From Pseudomonadota bacterium (GTDB lineage: Bacteria > Pseudomonadota > Gammaproteobacteria > Burkholderiales > Burkholderiaceae_D), in assembly GCA_023392035.1 (NCBI GenBank), contig JAEVZY010000113.1:1-10311 (forward strand): a stretch of 10,311 bases of DNA. The letters run 5' to 3'. Numbering within the stretch: the stretch's first letter is position 1; the number at the start of each line of letters is the position of its first letter. A program made the translations under genes and the position numbers. Below are positions 1 through 7,382 of the stretch, one piece after another. The notes beneath the pieces are model-generated. The model was given only the letters and a program-made list of their open reading frames with translations. It did no database searches and had not been told where the DNA came from.

Positions 1-236
1 GTTCGGTGGACCGCGGCTTCGTACTGTCCGATCATGCCGACTGGCCGGGCCTGATGTGGGCCATCAAGGCCACCGGCGCCGAGCGCGTGATCGTCACCCA
101 TGGCCAGGTCGGCGTCATGGTGCGCTGGTTGTGCCAGAACGGCCTGGACGCGCAAGCCTTCAGCACCGAATACGGCGACGAGGAAGACGAGCGCGCAATC
201 CCGGCCGGCACCGGCGCGGAGCCAGTCGATGCGTGA
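1..236 (+). CDS. Ligase-associated DNA exonuclease, C-terminal fragment
   Basis: The reading frame is open from the left edge (first complete codon at position 3) to a TGA at 234-236, so only about the last 77 codons of the gene are present. The visible part contains the motif LSDHADW, which fits the late metal-binding histidine motif of metallo-beta-lactamase/beta-CASP nucleases. It is followed by ERVIVTHGQ, a typical end strand of that fold, and then by an acidic C-terminal tail. Members of this family, often labelled 'mRNA 3'-end processing factor' or 'ligase-associated DNA exonuclease', are metal-dependent nucleases encoded beside an ATP-dependent DNA ligase. That is the arrangement here: the stop codon overlaps the ligase start by 8 nt (229-236), implying one transcript and coupled translation. 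The identification combines motif and neighbour. The N-terminal HxHxDH metal site lies outside the window and cannot be checked. Confidence 0.85.
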   Translation, partial: SVDRGFVLSDHADWPGLMWAIKATGAERVIVTHGQVGVMVRWLCQNGLDAQAFSTEYGDEEDERAIPAGTGAEPVDA

Positions 237-1854
237 GTTCTCGCGCCTGTATGCCGAGCTGGACGCCACCACCGCCACCCGCCGCAAGCTGCAGGCGCTG
301 AAAGATTACTTCGCGCGCGCGGCGCCGGACGATGCCGCCTGGGCCGTGTATTTCCTGTGCGGCGGCAAGCCGCGGCAACTGGTGCCGACCAAACTCCTGC
401 GCCAGTTCGCCATCGAGCGCGCCGCCCTGGACGACTGGCTGTTCGAGGAGTGTTATCACGCCGTGGGCGATCTGGCGGAAACCATCGCCCACGTTCTGCC
501 GCCGCATACGCACGAGAGCGAACTCGGCCTGGCGGCCTGGATGGAAGAGCGCATCGCGCCCTTGCGCGGCGCCGCGCCGGAAGCCATACGCGAAGCCCTG
601 TTCTCCGCCTGGGATCAACTCGATTGGCGCGGCCGTTTTTTGCTGACCAAGCTGATTTCCGGCGGCTTTCGGGTCGGCGTATCGCGCCTCTTGGTCACGC
701 GCGCCCTGGCTGAACTGGCCGAGCTCGACAGCAAGCTGATGGCGCAACGCCTGATGGGCTGGTCCGACGGCCGCGCGCGGCCCAATGCCCACGGCTATCT
801 GCAATTGATTGCCCCGGATGACGGGTCGTCCGGCCAGGACACCGCACGCGGCGGCCTGCCCTACCCCTTCTTCCTGGCCCATCCGCTGGCCGGCGAACCG
901 CATGCGCTGGGCGACATCGCCGACTGGCTGGTCGAATGGAAGTACGACGGCATCCGCGCGCAACTGGTGCGGCGCAACGGCGGCGCCTGGCTGTGGTCGC
1001 GCGGCGAAGACCTGATCAGCGAGCGCTTCCCGGAAATCAGCCAATTGCCGATTCCCGAGGGCAGCGTGATCGACGGCGAAATCCTGGTCTGGCGCGAACA
1101 GCGACCGGCGCCCTTCTCGGAGCTGCAGCGCCGCATCGGCCGCAAGACGGTAAGCAGCAGGCTGCTGCAGGATTTCCCGGTGCTGCTGCTGGCCTATGAC
1201 CTGCTGGAACATGAAGGGGTGGATATCCGCGGCACGCCGCAGGCGCTGCGCCGTGAACTGCTGGAACAAGTGGTGCGCAGGGTGAATGCGCCGGCGCTGC
1301 GCCTGTCGCCCCTGGTGCAAGCGAGCGACTGGAATGCGCTGGCCGTGCTGCGCGAAGAGAGCCGGGAACGGGCGGTGGAAGGCATGATGCTCAAGGGCCG
1401 CCACGGGCATTACGGCGTCGGCCGTACGCGCGACGTCGGCGTCTGGTGGAAATGGAAGATCGATCCCTATGCGGTGGATGCGGTCCTGATTTACGCCCAG
1501 CCCGGCAACGGCCGGCGCGCTTCGCTCTACACCGACTACACTTTTGGCGTGTGGGATGTGGACCGGAACGGGGAACGCAAGCTGGTGCCTTTTGCCAAAG
1601 CCTATTCCGGACTGACCGATGCCGAGATCCGCCAGGTCGATGCGGCCGTGCGCCGCAGTACCATCGAAAAGTTCGGGCCGGTACGCGTGGTGGTGCCGAG
1701 CATGGTGTTTGAAATCGGTTTTGAAGGCATTTCCACATCGCCGCGCCACAAGGCCGGGGTGGCGGTACGATTTCCGCGCATGCTGCGCTGGCGCACCGAC
1801 AAGGGGCCGCAAGACGCAGATACCCTGGAATCCTTGAAGGCTTTGCTGCCATGA
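229..1854 (+). CDS. ATP-dependent DNA ligase (LigC / cisplatin damage response type)
   Basis: This 541-residue protein seals DNA nicks using ATP and probably acts in DNA repair alongside the upstream exonuclease. The first ~200 residues form the DNA-binding domain, including GGFRVGVSRLLV around 145-156. The nucleotidyltransferase core follows: motif I KYDGIR with the adenylated lysine at K238, motif III IDGEILVW at 281-288, LAYDLLE at 321-327, motif IV EGMMLKG at 384-390, and motif V WWKWK at 406-410. The OB-fold domain ends with RFPRMLRWRTDK at 514-525, matching motif VI. All catalytic motifs look intact. The length suits the bacterial ligase family called cisplatin damage response ligase, which has no attached polymerase or nuclease domains. 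The ATG at 229 is chosen because GGAG at 218-221 lies 7 nt upstream and the family N-terminus (FxxLYxxLDxTTxTxxK) begins there; a longer in-frame extension upstream would overlap the exonuclease gene. Confidence 0.95.
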   Translation: MREFSRLYAELDATTATRRKLQALKDYFARAAPDDAAWAVYFLCGGKPRQLVPTKLLRQFAIERAALDDWLFEECYHAVGDLAETIAHVLPPHTHESELGLAAWMEERIAPLRGAAPEAIREALFSAWDQLDWRGRFLLTKLISGGFRVGVSRLLVTRALAELAELDSKLMAQRLMGWSDGRARPNAHGYLQLIAPDDGSSGQDTARGGLPYPFFLAHPLAGEPHALGDIADWLVEWKYDGIRAQLVRRNGGAWLWSRGEDLISERFPEISQLPIPEGSVIDGEILVWREQRPAPFSELQRRIGRKTVSSRLLQDFPVLLLAYDLLEHEGVDIRGTPQALRRELLEQVVRRVNAPALRLSPLVQASDWNALAVLREESRERAVEGMMLKGRHGHYGVGRTRDVGVWWKWKIDPYAVDAVLIYAQPGNGRRASLYTDYTFGVWDVDRNGERKLVPFAKAYSGLTDAEIRQVDAAVRRSTIEKFGPVRVVVPSMVFEIGFEGISTSPRHKAGVAVRFPRMLRWRTDKGPQDADTLESLKALLP

Positions 1855-3161
1855 AAAAAAGCACTCTCAACCTGATCCTGCTGGCCGCGGCAATGCTTGC
1901 CGGCTGCGCCGAAAAGGCCCAGATGCCGGCCGAGGCCGGCATGGGCAGGCATCCGCAGATTCCGCAAGCGCGCAGCAGCATGATTCCCACCGTGAACGTG
2001 GCGCCAGCACGCGGCTGGGGGCAAGGCGCAACGCCCACGCCCGCGCCCGGCATGCAAGTGCAGGCTTTCGCCATGGGTCTGGCGCATCCGCGCAGCCTGC
2101 TGGTCTTGCCCAATGGCGATGTGCTGGTGGCCGAAACCGATGCCCCGGAAAGAGCGGAAAAGAACAAGGGATTGCGCAACTGGTTCGAGCGCCGCGTGAT
2201 GCAAAAAGCCGGCTCGCACCGCCCGAGCCCGAACCGTATCGTGCTCTTGCGCGATGCCGATGGCGACGGGGTGGCCGAAACCCGATCGGTGTTCCTGAGC
2301 GACTTGAATTCGCCCTTCGGCATGGCGCTGATCGGCAATCAGCTTTATATCGCCAACACCGATGCGATTGTGCGCGTGAGCTGGAAGAGCGGCCAACTGC
2401 AGGCCAGCGAACAGCCGGTGAAAGTGGCTCCGCTGCCGGCCGGCGACATCAACCACCATTGGACCAAGGACCTGGTGGCCAGCCCGGACGGCAAACACCT
2501 GTATGTCTCGGTCGGCTCCAACAGCAATGTGGCGGAACAGGGCCTGGCGGCTGAAGAGGGGCGTGCCGCCATCCTGGAAGTGAATCCCGCCACCGGCTCC
2601 AGCCGCATTTTTGCTTCCGGCCTGCGCAATGCAAACGGTCTGGCCTGGAACCCGGAGACCGGGCAGCTGTGGGCCGCGGTCAACGAGCGCGACGAATTGG
2701 GCAGCGACCTGGTGCCGGACTACATCACCTCGGTGCGCGACGGCGGCTTCTATGGCTGGCCCTGGAGCTATTACGGCCCGCATGTCGACAAGCGGGTGCA
2801 ACCGCCGCGCCCGGACATGGTGGAACAAGCCCTGGTGCCCGATTACGCCGTCGGCGCCCATGTGGCGGCCCTTGGCATGGTCTTCAATACCGGCCGCCTG
2901 TTTCCGGCGTCCATGCGCAACGGCGCCTTTGTCAGCGAGCATGGCTCCTGGAACCGCGATCCCAAGAGCGGCTACAAGGTGGTGTTCGTGCGCTTTCGCG
3001 AAGGCCGTCCGCGCGGACTTCCGCACGAGGTGCTGGGCGGCTTCCTGGATGCCGAAGAGAACGCCCAGGGCCGTCCGGTGGGATTGGCGCTGGACAAGCA
3101 AGGCGCCTTGCTGGTGGCCGATGACGTCGGCGGCGCGGTGTGGCGCGTGACGCCAAAGTGA
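1851..3161 (+). CDS. Lipoprotein, sorbosone / PQQ-glucose dehydrogenase family beta-propeller
   Basis: This is a 436-residue protein. The N-terminus is a lipoprotein signal: MKK, a hydrophobic stretch, then the lipobox LAGC with the lipidated cysteine at C19, so it should be anchored to a membrane on the periplasmic side. The body has the repeating blades of the soluble PQQ-glucose dehydrogenase / L-sorbosone dehydrogenase fold: PRSLLVLPNGDVLVAET (80-96), a calcium-site-like DADGDG (135-140), LYVSVGSNSN (217-226), GLRNANGLAW (257-266), GGFYGWPWSYYG (298-309), SEHGSWNR (362-369) and a final blade GRPVGLALDKQGALLVADD. The family suggests PQQ-dependent oxidation of a sugar or other alcohol/aldehyde, but the substrate cannot be read from sequence and many relatives are uncharacterised. 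The start overlaps the ligase stop as ATGA; GAAGG at 1835-1839 is a fair ribosome-binding site. Nothing obvious links it to DNA repair. Confidence 0.88.
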   Translation: MKKSTLNLILLAAAMLAGCAEKAQMPAEAGMGRHPQIPQARSSMIPTVNVAPARGWGQGATPTPAPGMQVQAFAMGLAHPRSLLVLPNGDVLVAETDAPERAEKNKGLRNWFERRVMQKAGSHRPSPNRIVLLRDADGDGVAETRSVFLSDLNSPFGMALIGNQLYIANTDAIVRVSWKSGQLQASEQPVKVAPLPAGDINHHWTKDLVASPDGKHLYVSVGSNSNVAEQGLAAEEGRAAILEVNPATGSSRIFASGLRNANGLAWNPETGQLWAAVNERDELGSDLVPDYITSVRDGGFYGWPWSYYGPHVDKRVQPPRPDMVEQALVPDYAVGAHVAALGMVFNTGRLFPASMRNGAFVSEHGSWNRDPKSGYKVVFVRFREGRPRGLPHEVLGGFLDAEENAQGRPVGLALDKQGALLVADDVGGAVWRVTPK

Positions 3162-3190
3162 AGAAGCGGCCCGGGCGCCTCAATCAGACT

Positions 3191-4246
3191 TCAGGCAATG
3201 CGGTTGAACCACAGCATCGACAACATGGCCGAGACGATGGCCAGCAGCGCCGCCAGTGCCGCAAAGATGGCCGTGACCTCGGTGGTTTTTTTCTCCAGCA
3301 CCAGGCGTGAATTGAGGGTCTTGTAAACCTTGGTCAGGTCCGGCGCATTGCCGGCGTAAAAGTATTCGGCATTGGTGACGCTGGCGATCTGCTTCAGGGC
3401 ATCTTCATCCAGCCGCACCCGCATCGACCAGCCCTCGGCGCCGATGATTTCACCCTGGGGCGTGCCCACGCCCACCGTGAACACGCGCACGCCGCGCTCG
3501 GCCGCCATCTTGGCCGCTTCCACCGGTTCCGGCCCGGTGGTGGTCTGGCCATCCGTCAACAGAATGATGGCGGCGGATTTGTAGGAGCCGGGCGCGACCG
3601 GCGCCGCGCTGGCGTCTTTCCTGGGCGGCTGGTCCAGCGGCGTGCCGCGCAAGGCATCGCGCGCATTGGCATTGATGCGCGGGTTGGAAGAGTTCAGGTC
3701 GAATTCGATATCCGGAAAAATCACCTTCAGCGAAACCAGGATGCCGCTGCCCACCGCCGTGCCGCGTTGCAGCTCGAAGCGGTTGATGGCAGCCAGCGTG
3801 TCTTCATGCGAAATGGTGGGCTGCTGCACCACCGCCGCCGTGCCGGCGAAAGACACGACCGCGATGCGGGTACTCATCGGCGTATCTTCCACAAAGCTTT
3901 TGGCCGCCGCCTGCGCCGCCGCCAGCCGGGTCGGCTCGACGTCGGCGGCTTTCATGCTGCCCGAGACGTCGATTGCCAGCACGATCAATTCGTGCTGCGA
4001 GGGCAAGGTGACCAATGCCGCCGGCCGCGCCACCGCCACCAGCATGGCGGTGATCGCCAGCAGGAACAGGAAGGGCGGCAGATGGCGCCGCCAGCGGCTG
4101 CCCTGCCCGACCGCCTCGCGCACCACCGACAGGCTGGCATAGCGCAAGGCCATCTTCTTGCGCCGGATCTGCATCCAGACGTAGGCCGCCACCAGCAGCG
4201 GCAGCAAGAGCAGGAGCAACAGCATTTCCGGCCAAAGGAAAGTCAC
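3191..4246 (-). CDS. VWA-domain membrane protein, BatA-like
   Basis: This 351-residue protein is probably a metal-dependent binding partner working with the MoxR ATPase and DUF58 protein encoded just upstream. Two hydrophobic segments near the N-terminus (about 7-25 and 57-73) and one at the C-terminus (about 325-346) would anchor it. The von Willebrand factor A domain lies between them. The metal site (MIDAS) is complete: DVSGS at 93-97, a threonine in RGTAVG at T163, and the aspartate of LLTDG at D232. Such proteins are annotated BatA or 'Ca-activated chloride channel homologue'; the channel label has no support here. Residues ~183-220 form a polar, Pro/Ala-rich insertion inside the VWA domain. 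The start is GTG, supported by GGGAG 7 nt upstream (reverse complement of 4254-4258); it lies one base after the DUF58 stop. An alternative ATG at codon 8 would cut into the first membrane segment. It is the last gene of the operon. Confidence 0.9.
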   Translation of the reverse strand: MTFLWPEMLLLLLLLPLLVAAYVWMQIRRKKMALRYASLSVVREAVGQGSRWRRHLPPFLFLLAITAMLVAVARPAALVTLPSQHELIVLAIDVSGSMKAADVEPTRLAAAQAAAKSFVEDTPMSTRIAVVSFAGTAAVVQQPTISHEDTLAAINRFELQRGTAVGSGILVSLKVIFPDIEFDLNSSNPRINANARDALRGTPLDQPPRKDASAAPVAPGSYKSAAIILLTDGQTTTGPEPVEAAKMAAERGVRVFTVGVGTPQGEIIGAEGWSMRVRLDEDALKQIASVTNAEYFYAGNAPDLTKVYKTLNSRLVLEKKTTEVTAIFAALAALLAIVSAMLSMLWFNRIA

Positions 4247-4247
4247 G

Positions 4248-5177
4248 TCAATGCTCCCGGTGCATGGGCATGGCGCTGCCGCCCGACAAGGCGCTGCGGG
4301 CGCGGCGCAAGTCGATGAAGCGTTGCAATGCGTCCATCACATCGTCGTCGGTGGCCAGCTCCAGCGCGTCGACGCCGGCCTCGGACAAGGCCAGGCGCAA
4401 GGCCGCTTCCCGATAGCGGGCGGCGGCCGAAAAGCGCTTGCGGAAACTGCCGTCATGGGTATCGACCAGCATCTGCTCGCCGGTCTCCGAATCCTGCACC
4501 ACCACCAGGCCGAGATCGGGCATCTCCATTTCCATCTGGTCGAACAGGCGCACCGCCACCACTTCATGTCTTTGCGCCAATTGCATGAGCGCCTTGTTCC
4601 AGCCCGGCTTGCTGATGAAGTCCGACACCACGAACACCATGGAGCGCCGCCCCATCAGCGGCTGGGCGCGCTCCAGGAACTGACGCAGATTGGTGGTCTC
4701 GCCCGTCGGCGGTTGCGGCCTTTCCATCATCCGGTGCAGCAGATGCAGCACCTGGCGCCGGCCATTGCGCGCCGCGATCACGGTATCGATGCGGCTGCCA
4801 TAGAACAGCGCGCCGACCCGGTTGCCATGCTGGCTCAGGAGGCGTGCCAGCACTGCCACCAGCTCCAGCGCCACCATGCGCTTTTCGGTCTGGGTCGAGC
4901 CGAAGTCGAGCGAAGGCGACAGGTCGAGCAGAAACCAGGCCGTGATGTCGCGGTCCTCGTTGAATACCCGTACATAGGGCGTTTCCTGGCGCGCCGTGAC
5001 GTTCCAGTCGATATGGCGCACGTCATCGTGCAGCTGGTATTCGCGCAGCTCCGCCAGGTCGATGCCGGCGCCGCGGAACAGGCAGCGGTAATCGCCATGC
5101 AGCAAGCCGTCCAGGCGGCGGATGACGGTCCATTCCAGGCGGCGCAACAGCGCTTCGGCGGTTTCGAAATCAGACAT
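4248..5177 (-). CDS. DUF58 domain protein (MoxR-associated)
   Basis: This is a 309-residue protein with no signal peptide and no membrane helix. The DUF58 signature is clear: GAGIDLAELREYQLHDDVRHI and DWNVTAR at about 36-63, followed by the VWA-like strand WFLLDLSPSLDFG at 81-93, which keeps a DxSxS metal-site pattern. A further strand and turn, MVFVVSDFI (180-188), fits the second half of a VWA-like fold. Many DUF58 proteins carry N-terminal membrane helices; this one belongs to the shorter soluble class. Proteins of this family are nearly always encoded next to MoxR ATPases and are thought to serve as adaptors or substrates; the biochemical role is unknown. The start at 5177 overlaps the end of the MoxR gene by 8 nt, and the stop is one base from the next start, so the three genes are almost certainly co-translated. 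Confidence 0.92.
   Translation of the reverse strand: MSDFETAEALLRRLEWTVIRRLDGLLHGDYRCLFRGAGIDLAELREYQLHDDVRHIDWNVTARQETPYVRVFNEDRDITAWFLLDLSPSLDFGSTQTEKRMVALELVAVLARLLSQHGNRVGALFYGSRIDTVIAARNGRRQVLHLLHRMMERPQPPTGETTNLRQFLERAQPLMGRRSMVFVVSDFISKPGWNKALMQLAQRHEVVAVRLFDQMEMEMPDLGLVVVQDSETGEQMLVDTHDGSFRKRFSAAARYREAALRLALSEAGVDALELATDDDVMDALQRFIDLRRARSALSGGSAMPMHREH
4254..4258 (-). promoter_or_regulatory. Ribosome-binding site for the GTG-started VWA gene
   Basis: On the minus strand the sequence reads GGGAG followed by a 7-nt spacer and GTG at 4246-4244. The site lies inside the last codons of the DUF58 gene. It decides the non-ATG start of the VWA protein and suggests coupled translation. Confidence 0.6.
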
Positions 5178-6195
5178 GGACCTGGCTGTGATGCAATCGG
5201 AAATGATTATCCAGCGGCCGCTCGGGCGCGGGCATGTGCTTCATCAGGCGCACCACCAATTGGTCGGCCGTGACGCCGTCGGACAGGGCTTCGTAGGACA
5301 ACGCCAGGCGGTGGCGCAGCACATCGGGCGCGATATCGGTCAGGTCATCCGGCAGCACATAGCTGCGCCCGCGCAGGAAGGCCAGGGCGCGCGCGCCTTC
5401 CACCATCTGGATGGTGGCGCGCGGACTGGCGCCATAGTTCAGATATCTGGCCATGTTGGGCACGCCATAGCGCTCCGGATCGCGCGTGGCCGCCACCAGC
5501 CGCACCGCGTGCTGCACCAGCGAGGGATCGACAAAGCCATGCCGGCATTCGCGCTGCAGCTCGGCCAGTTGCTCGGTGGTGGTGACCGAGGCCACGATCG
5601 AGCCTTCGCCGGTGACCCGATTGACGATCACGAATTCCTCTTCCTCGCTCGGATAATCCACCAGCACCTTCATCATGAAGCGGTCGACCTGGGCTTCCGG
5701 CAAGGGATAGGTGCCTTCGGTCTCGATCGGGTTTTGGGTGGCCATCACCAGGAAAGGCCGCGGCACCGGATAAGTCTGGCCGGCAATCGTGACCTGGTAT
5801 TCCTGCATCACTTCCAGCAAGGCGCTTTGCACCTTGGCCGGGGCGCGGTTGATTTCGTCGGCCAGCAGCAGATTGGTGAACACCGGCCCGAATGTCGTGG
5901 AGAAGTCGCCGGTCTTCTGGTTGTAGATGCGGGTGCCCACCAGGTCGGCCGGCACCAGGTCGGGCGTGAACTGGATGCGCCGGAACGAGCCGCGCAAGGT
6001 CTTGGCCAGGGTCTTCACGGTCAGGGTCTTGGCCAGGCCCGGCACGCCTTCCACCAGCAGATGGCCCTGGGCCAGGATCGCCACCAGTACCCGTTCCAGG
6101 AAGTGGTCTTGGCCGACCACCACCTTTTTCACCTCATACAGGATGTGCTCCATCTGCTGGGCAACGGTTTCATTGACGGGCCGGAAGTCGTTCAT
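5170..6195 (-). CDS. MoxR-family AAA+ ATPase
   Basis: This 341-residue ATPase would act as a chaperone-like remodelling factor. Motifs in order are Walker A GVPGLAKT (50-57, the MoxR form of the P-loop), Walker B LLLADEIN (109-116), sensor 1 ATQNP (152-156), an arginine-finger segment EAQVDRF (167-173), and a lid domain with NYGASPRA, the usual sensor 2 region of MoxR proteins. All catalytic positions are present and the length is normal for the group. The ATG at 6195 has AGGA about 8 nt upstream, within the 12-nt gap after the protease gene. MoxR proteins are established partners of DUF58 and VWA proteins encoded downstream, as here. The protein is cytoplasmic and probably acts with the membrane-anchored VWA protein at the inner membrane. 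The process or substrate it serves is not known. Confidence 0.95.
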   Translation of the reverse strand: MNDFRPVNETVAQQMEHILYEVKKVVVGQDHFLERVLVAILAQGHLLVEGVPGLAKTLTVKTLAKTLRGSFRRIQFTPDLVPADLVGTRIYNQKTGDFSTTFGPVFTNLLLADEINRAPAKVQSALLEVMQEYQVTIAGQTYPVPRPFLVMATQNPIETEGTYPLPEAQVDRFMMKVLVDYPSEEEEFVIVNRVTGEGSIVASVTTTEQLAELQRECRHGFVDPSLVQHAVRLVAATRDPERYGVPNMARYLNYGASPRATIQMVEGARALAFLRGRSYVLPDDLTDIAPDVLRHRLALSYEALSDGVTADQLVVRLMKHMPAPERPLDNHFRLHHSQVHV

Positions 6196-6207
6196 CGCAG
6201 GTCCTGT

Positions 6208-7164
6208 TCAGAAGGGAGATTCGCCGGCGGCGGAGGCCGCGTTTTCAATCGGTACCGCAAAGGCAATGCCGATGAACACGCCCTGGTCCACCGGGTTGAG
6301 GATGGCAGTGACGATGCCGACCACCGAGCCATCCATGGTCACCAGCGGTCCGCCGGAGTTGCCCGGATTGGCGGCGGCATCGAACTGGATCAGGTTGTTC
6401 AAGACCTTTTCGCCATCGGGCGACGAGTAGTCGCGGTGCAGGCCGGAGATCACGCCGGCGCTGACCGAGGGTCCGATGCCGAAGGGAAAGCCAACCGCAA
6501 TCACCTTGTCGCCCAGGTTCAAGTCGCTGGTGGAGCGCAGGGTCGCCGCCGCCAGATCGTCAGGCAGAGTGCGCGCCTGCAGCACGGCCAGATCGTTTTC
6601 CGGTTGGCGCGCGGTGACGGTGGCATCCGATACCGTGCCGTCCCAGAACACCACTTGCACCCGCTCGGCGCCGGTCACCACGTGCAGATTGGTGAGGATC
6701 ACGCCCTGGTCGACGATCACCACGCCGCTGCCGATGCCGGTCAATCGTTCATCCGGGTCCTGCCGGCGATGGCCGTATTGCCGCACCCGCACCACGGAAC
6801 GCCGCACCGCCTCGTAAGCCTTGGCCTGTTCCGAGGGCAAGACCGTCTTGTCCAGGGTATGCAGGACGGCCTGGTCGATGTCTTTCTGGGTCAGCTTTTG
6901 CGCGCCCGCCGCCTGCCACTGCTGCCAGGCAAACATCAAGGCCAGCGACAGCATCACCGAGCCCAGCACCAGCCACAGTCTTTCGTGGCGGCCGAAGAAG
7001 CCGCGCACACGGGCGCGCCGGCTGACGCCAGTCTTGTGTTGCGCGGACTGCTGCGGCGGACCGGCTGCCGTCGGCGGCACTGCGGCGGTCCGCGCCGGAT
7101 CGGGATCGGAGCGGGCCGGCCGGGTCGGCTTCGGCGAGCTGCTGTATAAGCCTGCTTTCTTCAT
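6208..7164 (-). CDS. Membrane-anchored trypsin-like serine protease (S1C/HtrA-like, no PDZ)
   Basis: Counted from the ATG at 7164 the protein is 318 residues. A basic, Pro/Arg-rich cytoplasmic segment (1-62) precedes one hydrophobic helix (LWLVLGSVMLSLALMFAW, about 63-80). A periplasmic linker and a chymotrypsin-fold domain follow. The catalytic triad is complete: H161 in TNLHVV, D191 in ENDLAVL, S270 in GNSGGPL. Oxyanion and strand motifs GFPFGIGPSVSAGVISG and IGIAFAVPI are typical of HtrA/Deg proteases. The protein ends soon after the protease domain, so the PDZ domains of DegP/DegS are absent. An in-frame ATG at 7263 would add 33 residues, but that stretch has much lower G/C at third codon positions than the gene body, so 7164 is preferred; neither start has a good ribosome-binding site. 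It is the first gene of the leftward operon, 12 nt before MoxR, suggesting a linked envelope function. Confidence 0.88.
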   Translation of the reverse strand: MKKAGLYSSSPKPTRPARSDPDPARTAAVPPTAAGPPQQSAQHKTGVSRRARVRGFFGRHERLWLVLGSVMLSLALMFAWQQWQAAGAQKLTQKDIDQAVLHTLDKTVLPSEQAKAYEAVRRSVVRVRQYGHRRQDPDERLTGIGSGVVIVDQGVILTNLHVVTGAERVQVVFWDGTVSDATVTARQPENDLAVLQARTLPDDLAAATLRSTSDLNLGDKVIAVGFPFGIGPSVSAGVISGLHRDYSSPDGEKVLNNLIQFDAAANPGNSGGPLVTMDGSVVGIVTAILNPVDQGVFIGIAFAVPIENAASAAGESPF

Positions 7165-7277
7165 GGGGGCTGCGGCACCTGGCCCTGACCGGGATGGTCC
7201 AAGACCGAGGGCATCATCTTTAGTGAAGACCCGCCTGCGTCGCGGCCGTTTCTGTAGCTTCATTGACGCGCCACAAA

Positions 7278-7292
7278 CAACAAAAGTTGTTG
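7278..7292. repeat. Inverted repeat in divergent intergenic region, candidate operator
   Basis: CAACAA (7278-7283) and TTGTTG (7287-7292) are perfect 6-bp arms around AAG. A direct repeat TGACGCG flanks the palindrome at 7264-7270 and 7296-7302. It lies between the leftward protease operon and the rightward genes and touches the candidate -35 at 7290. It could be a regulator site; with such short arms chance is also possible. Confidence 0.35.
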
Positions 7293-7317
7293 CAATGACG
7301 CGAGCGGGCTTTATGCT
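7290..7317 (+). promoter_or_regulatory. Candidate sigma70 promoter for the 7383 gene
   Basis: TTGCAA (7290-7295) and TATGCT (7312-7317) are separated by 16 nt; each matches 4 of 6 consensus bases. This places a transcription start about 60 nt before the GTG at 7383. The -35 overlaps the right arm of the inverted repeat at 7278-7292, so binding there could repress transcription. Confidence 0.35.
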
Positions 7318-7371
7318 TCAGCAATACCTGCGATGCCGATCCGTGTTGGACTCGACCTTCGCCGCATCTGG

Positions 7372-7376
7372 AAGGA
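7372..7376 (+). promoter_or_regulatory. Ribosome-binding site for the GTG-started 7383 gene
   Basis: AAGGA within GGAAGGAA lies 6 nt before GTG at 7383. It is one of the strongest Shine-Dalgarno matches in the window and the main evidence that the small ORF is translated. Confidence 0.6.
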
Positions 7377-7382
7377 AATCCC

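Noticed and set aside
160..1812. A 550-codon open frame on the minus strand opposite the ligase gene.
   Set aside because: It mirrors the ligase gene, whose motifs are intact. The product is His/Gln/Ala-rich without any recognisable domain, as expected from antisense reading of GC-rich codons.
1602..3101. A 499-codon open frame on the minus strand opposite the lipoprotein gene.
   Set aside because: It spans the ends of two good plus-strand genes, and its composition is typical of antisense shadow frames. No ribosome-binding site or domain supports it.
3162..3190. A terminator between the convergent lipoprotein and VWA genes.
   Set aside because: The 29-nt gap contains only a short GC palindrome (GCCCGGGC) with no usable loop and no T-run.
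5122..7149. A 675-codon open frame on the plus strand.
   Set aside because: It lies opposite three well-supported minus-strand genes (protease, MoxR, DUF58). The translation is His/Gln/Arg-rich and has no domain.
7165..7263. A 33-codon N-terminal extension of the protease from the ATG at 7263.
   Set aside because: Third codon positions are only about half G/C here against a strong G/C bias in the gene body, and no ribosome-binding site precedes 7263. It remains possible but is the less likely start.
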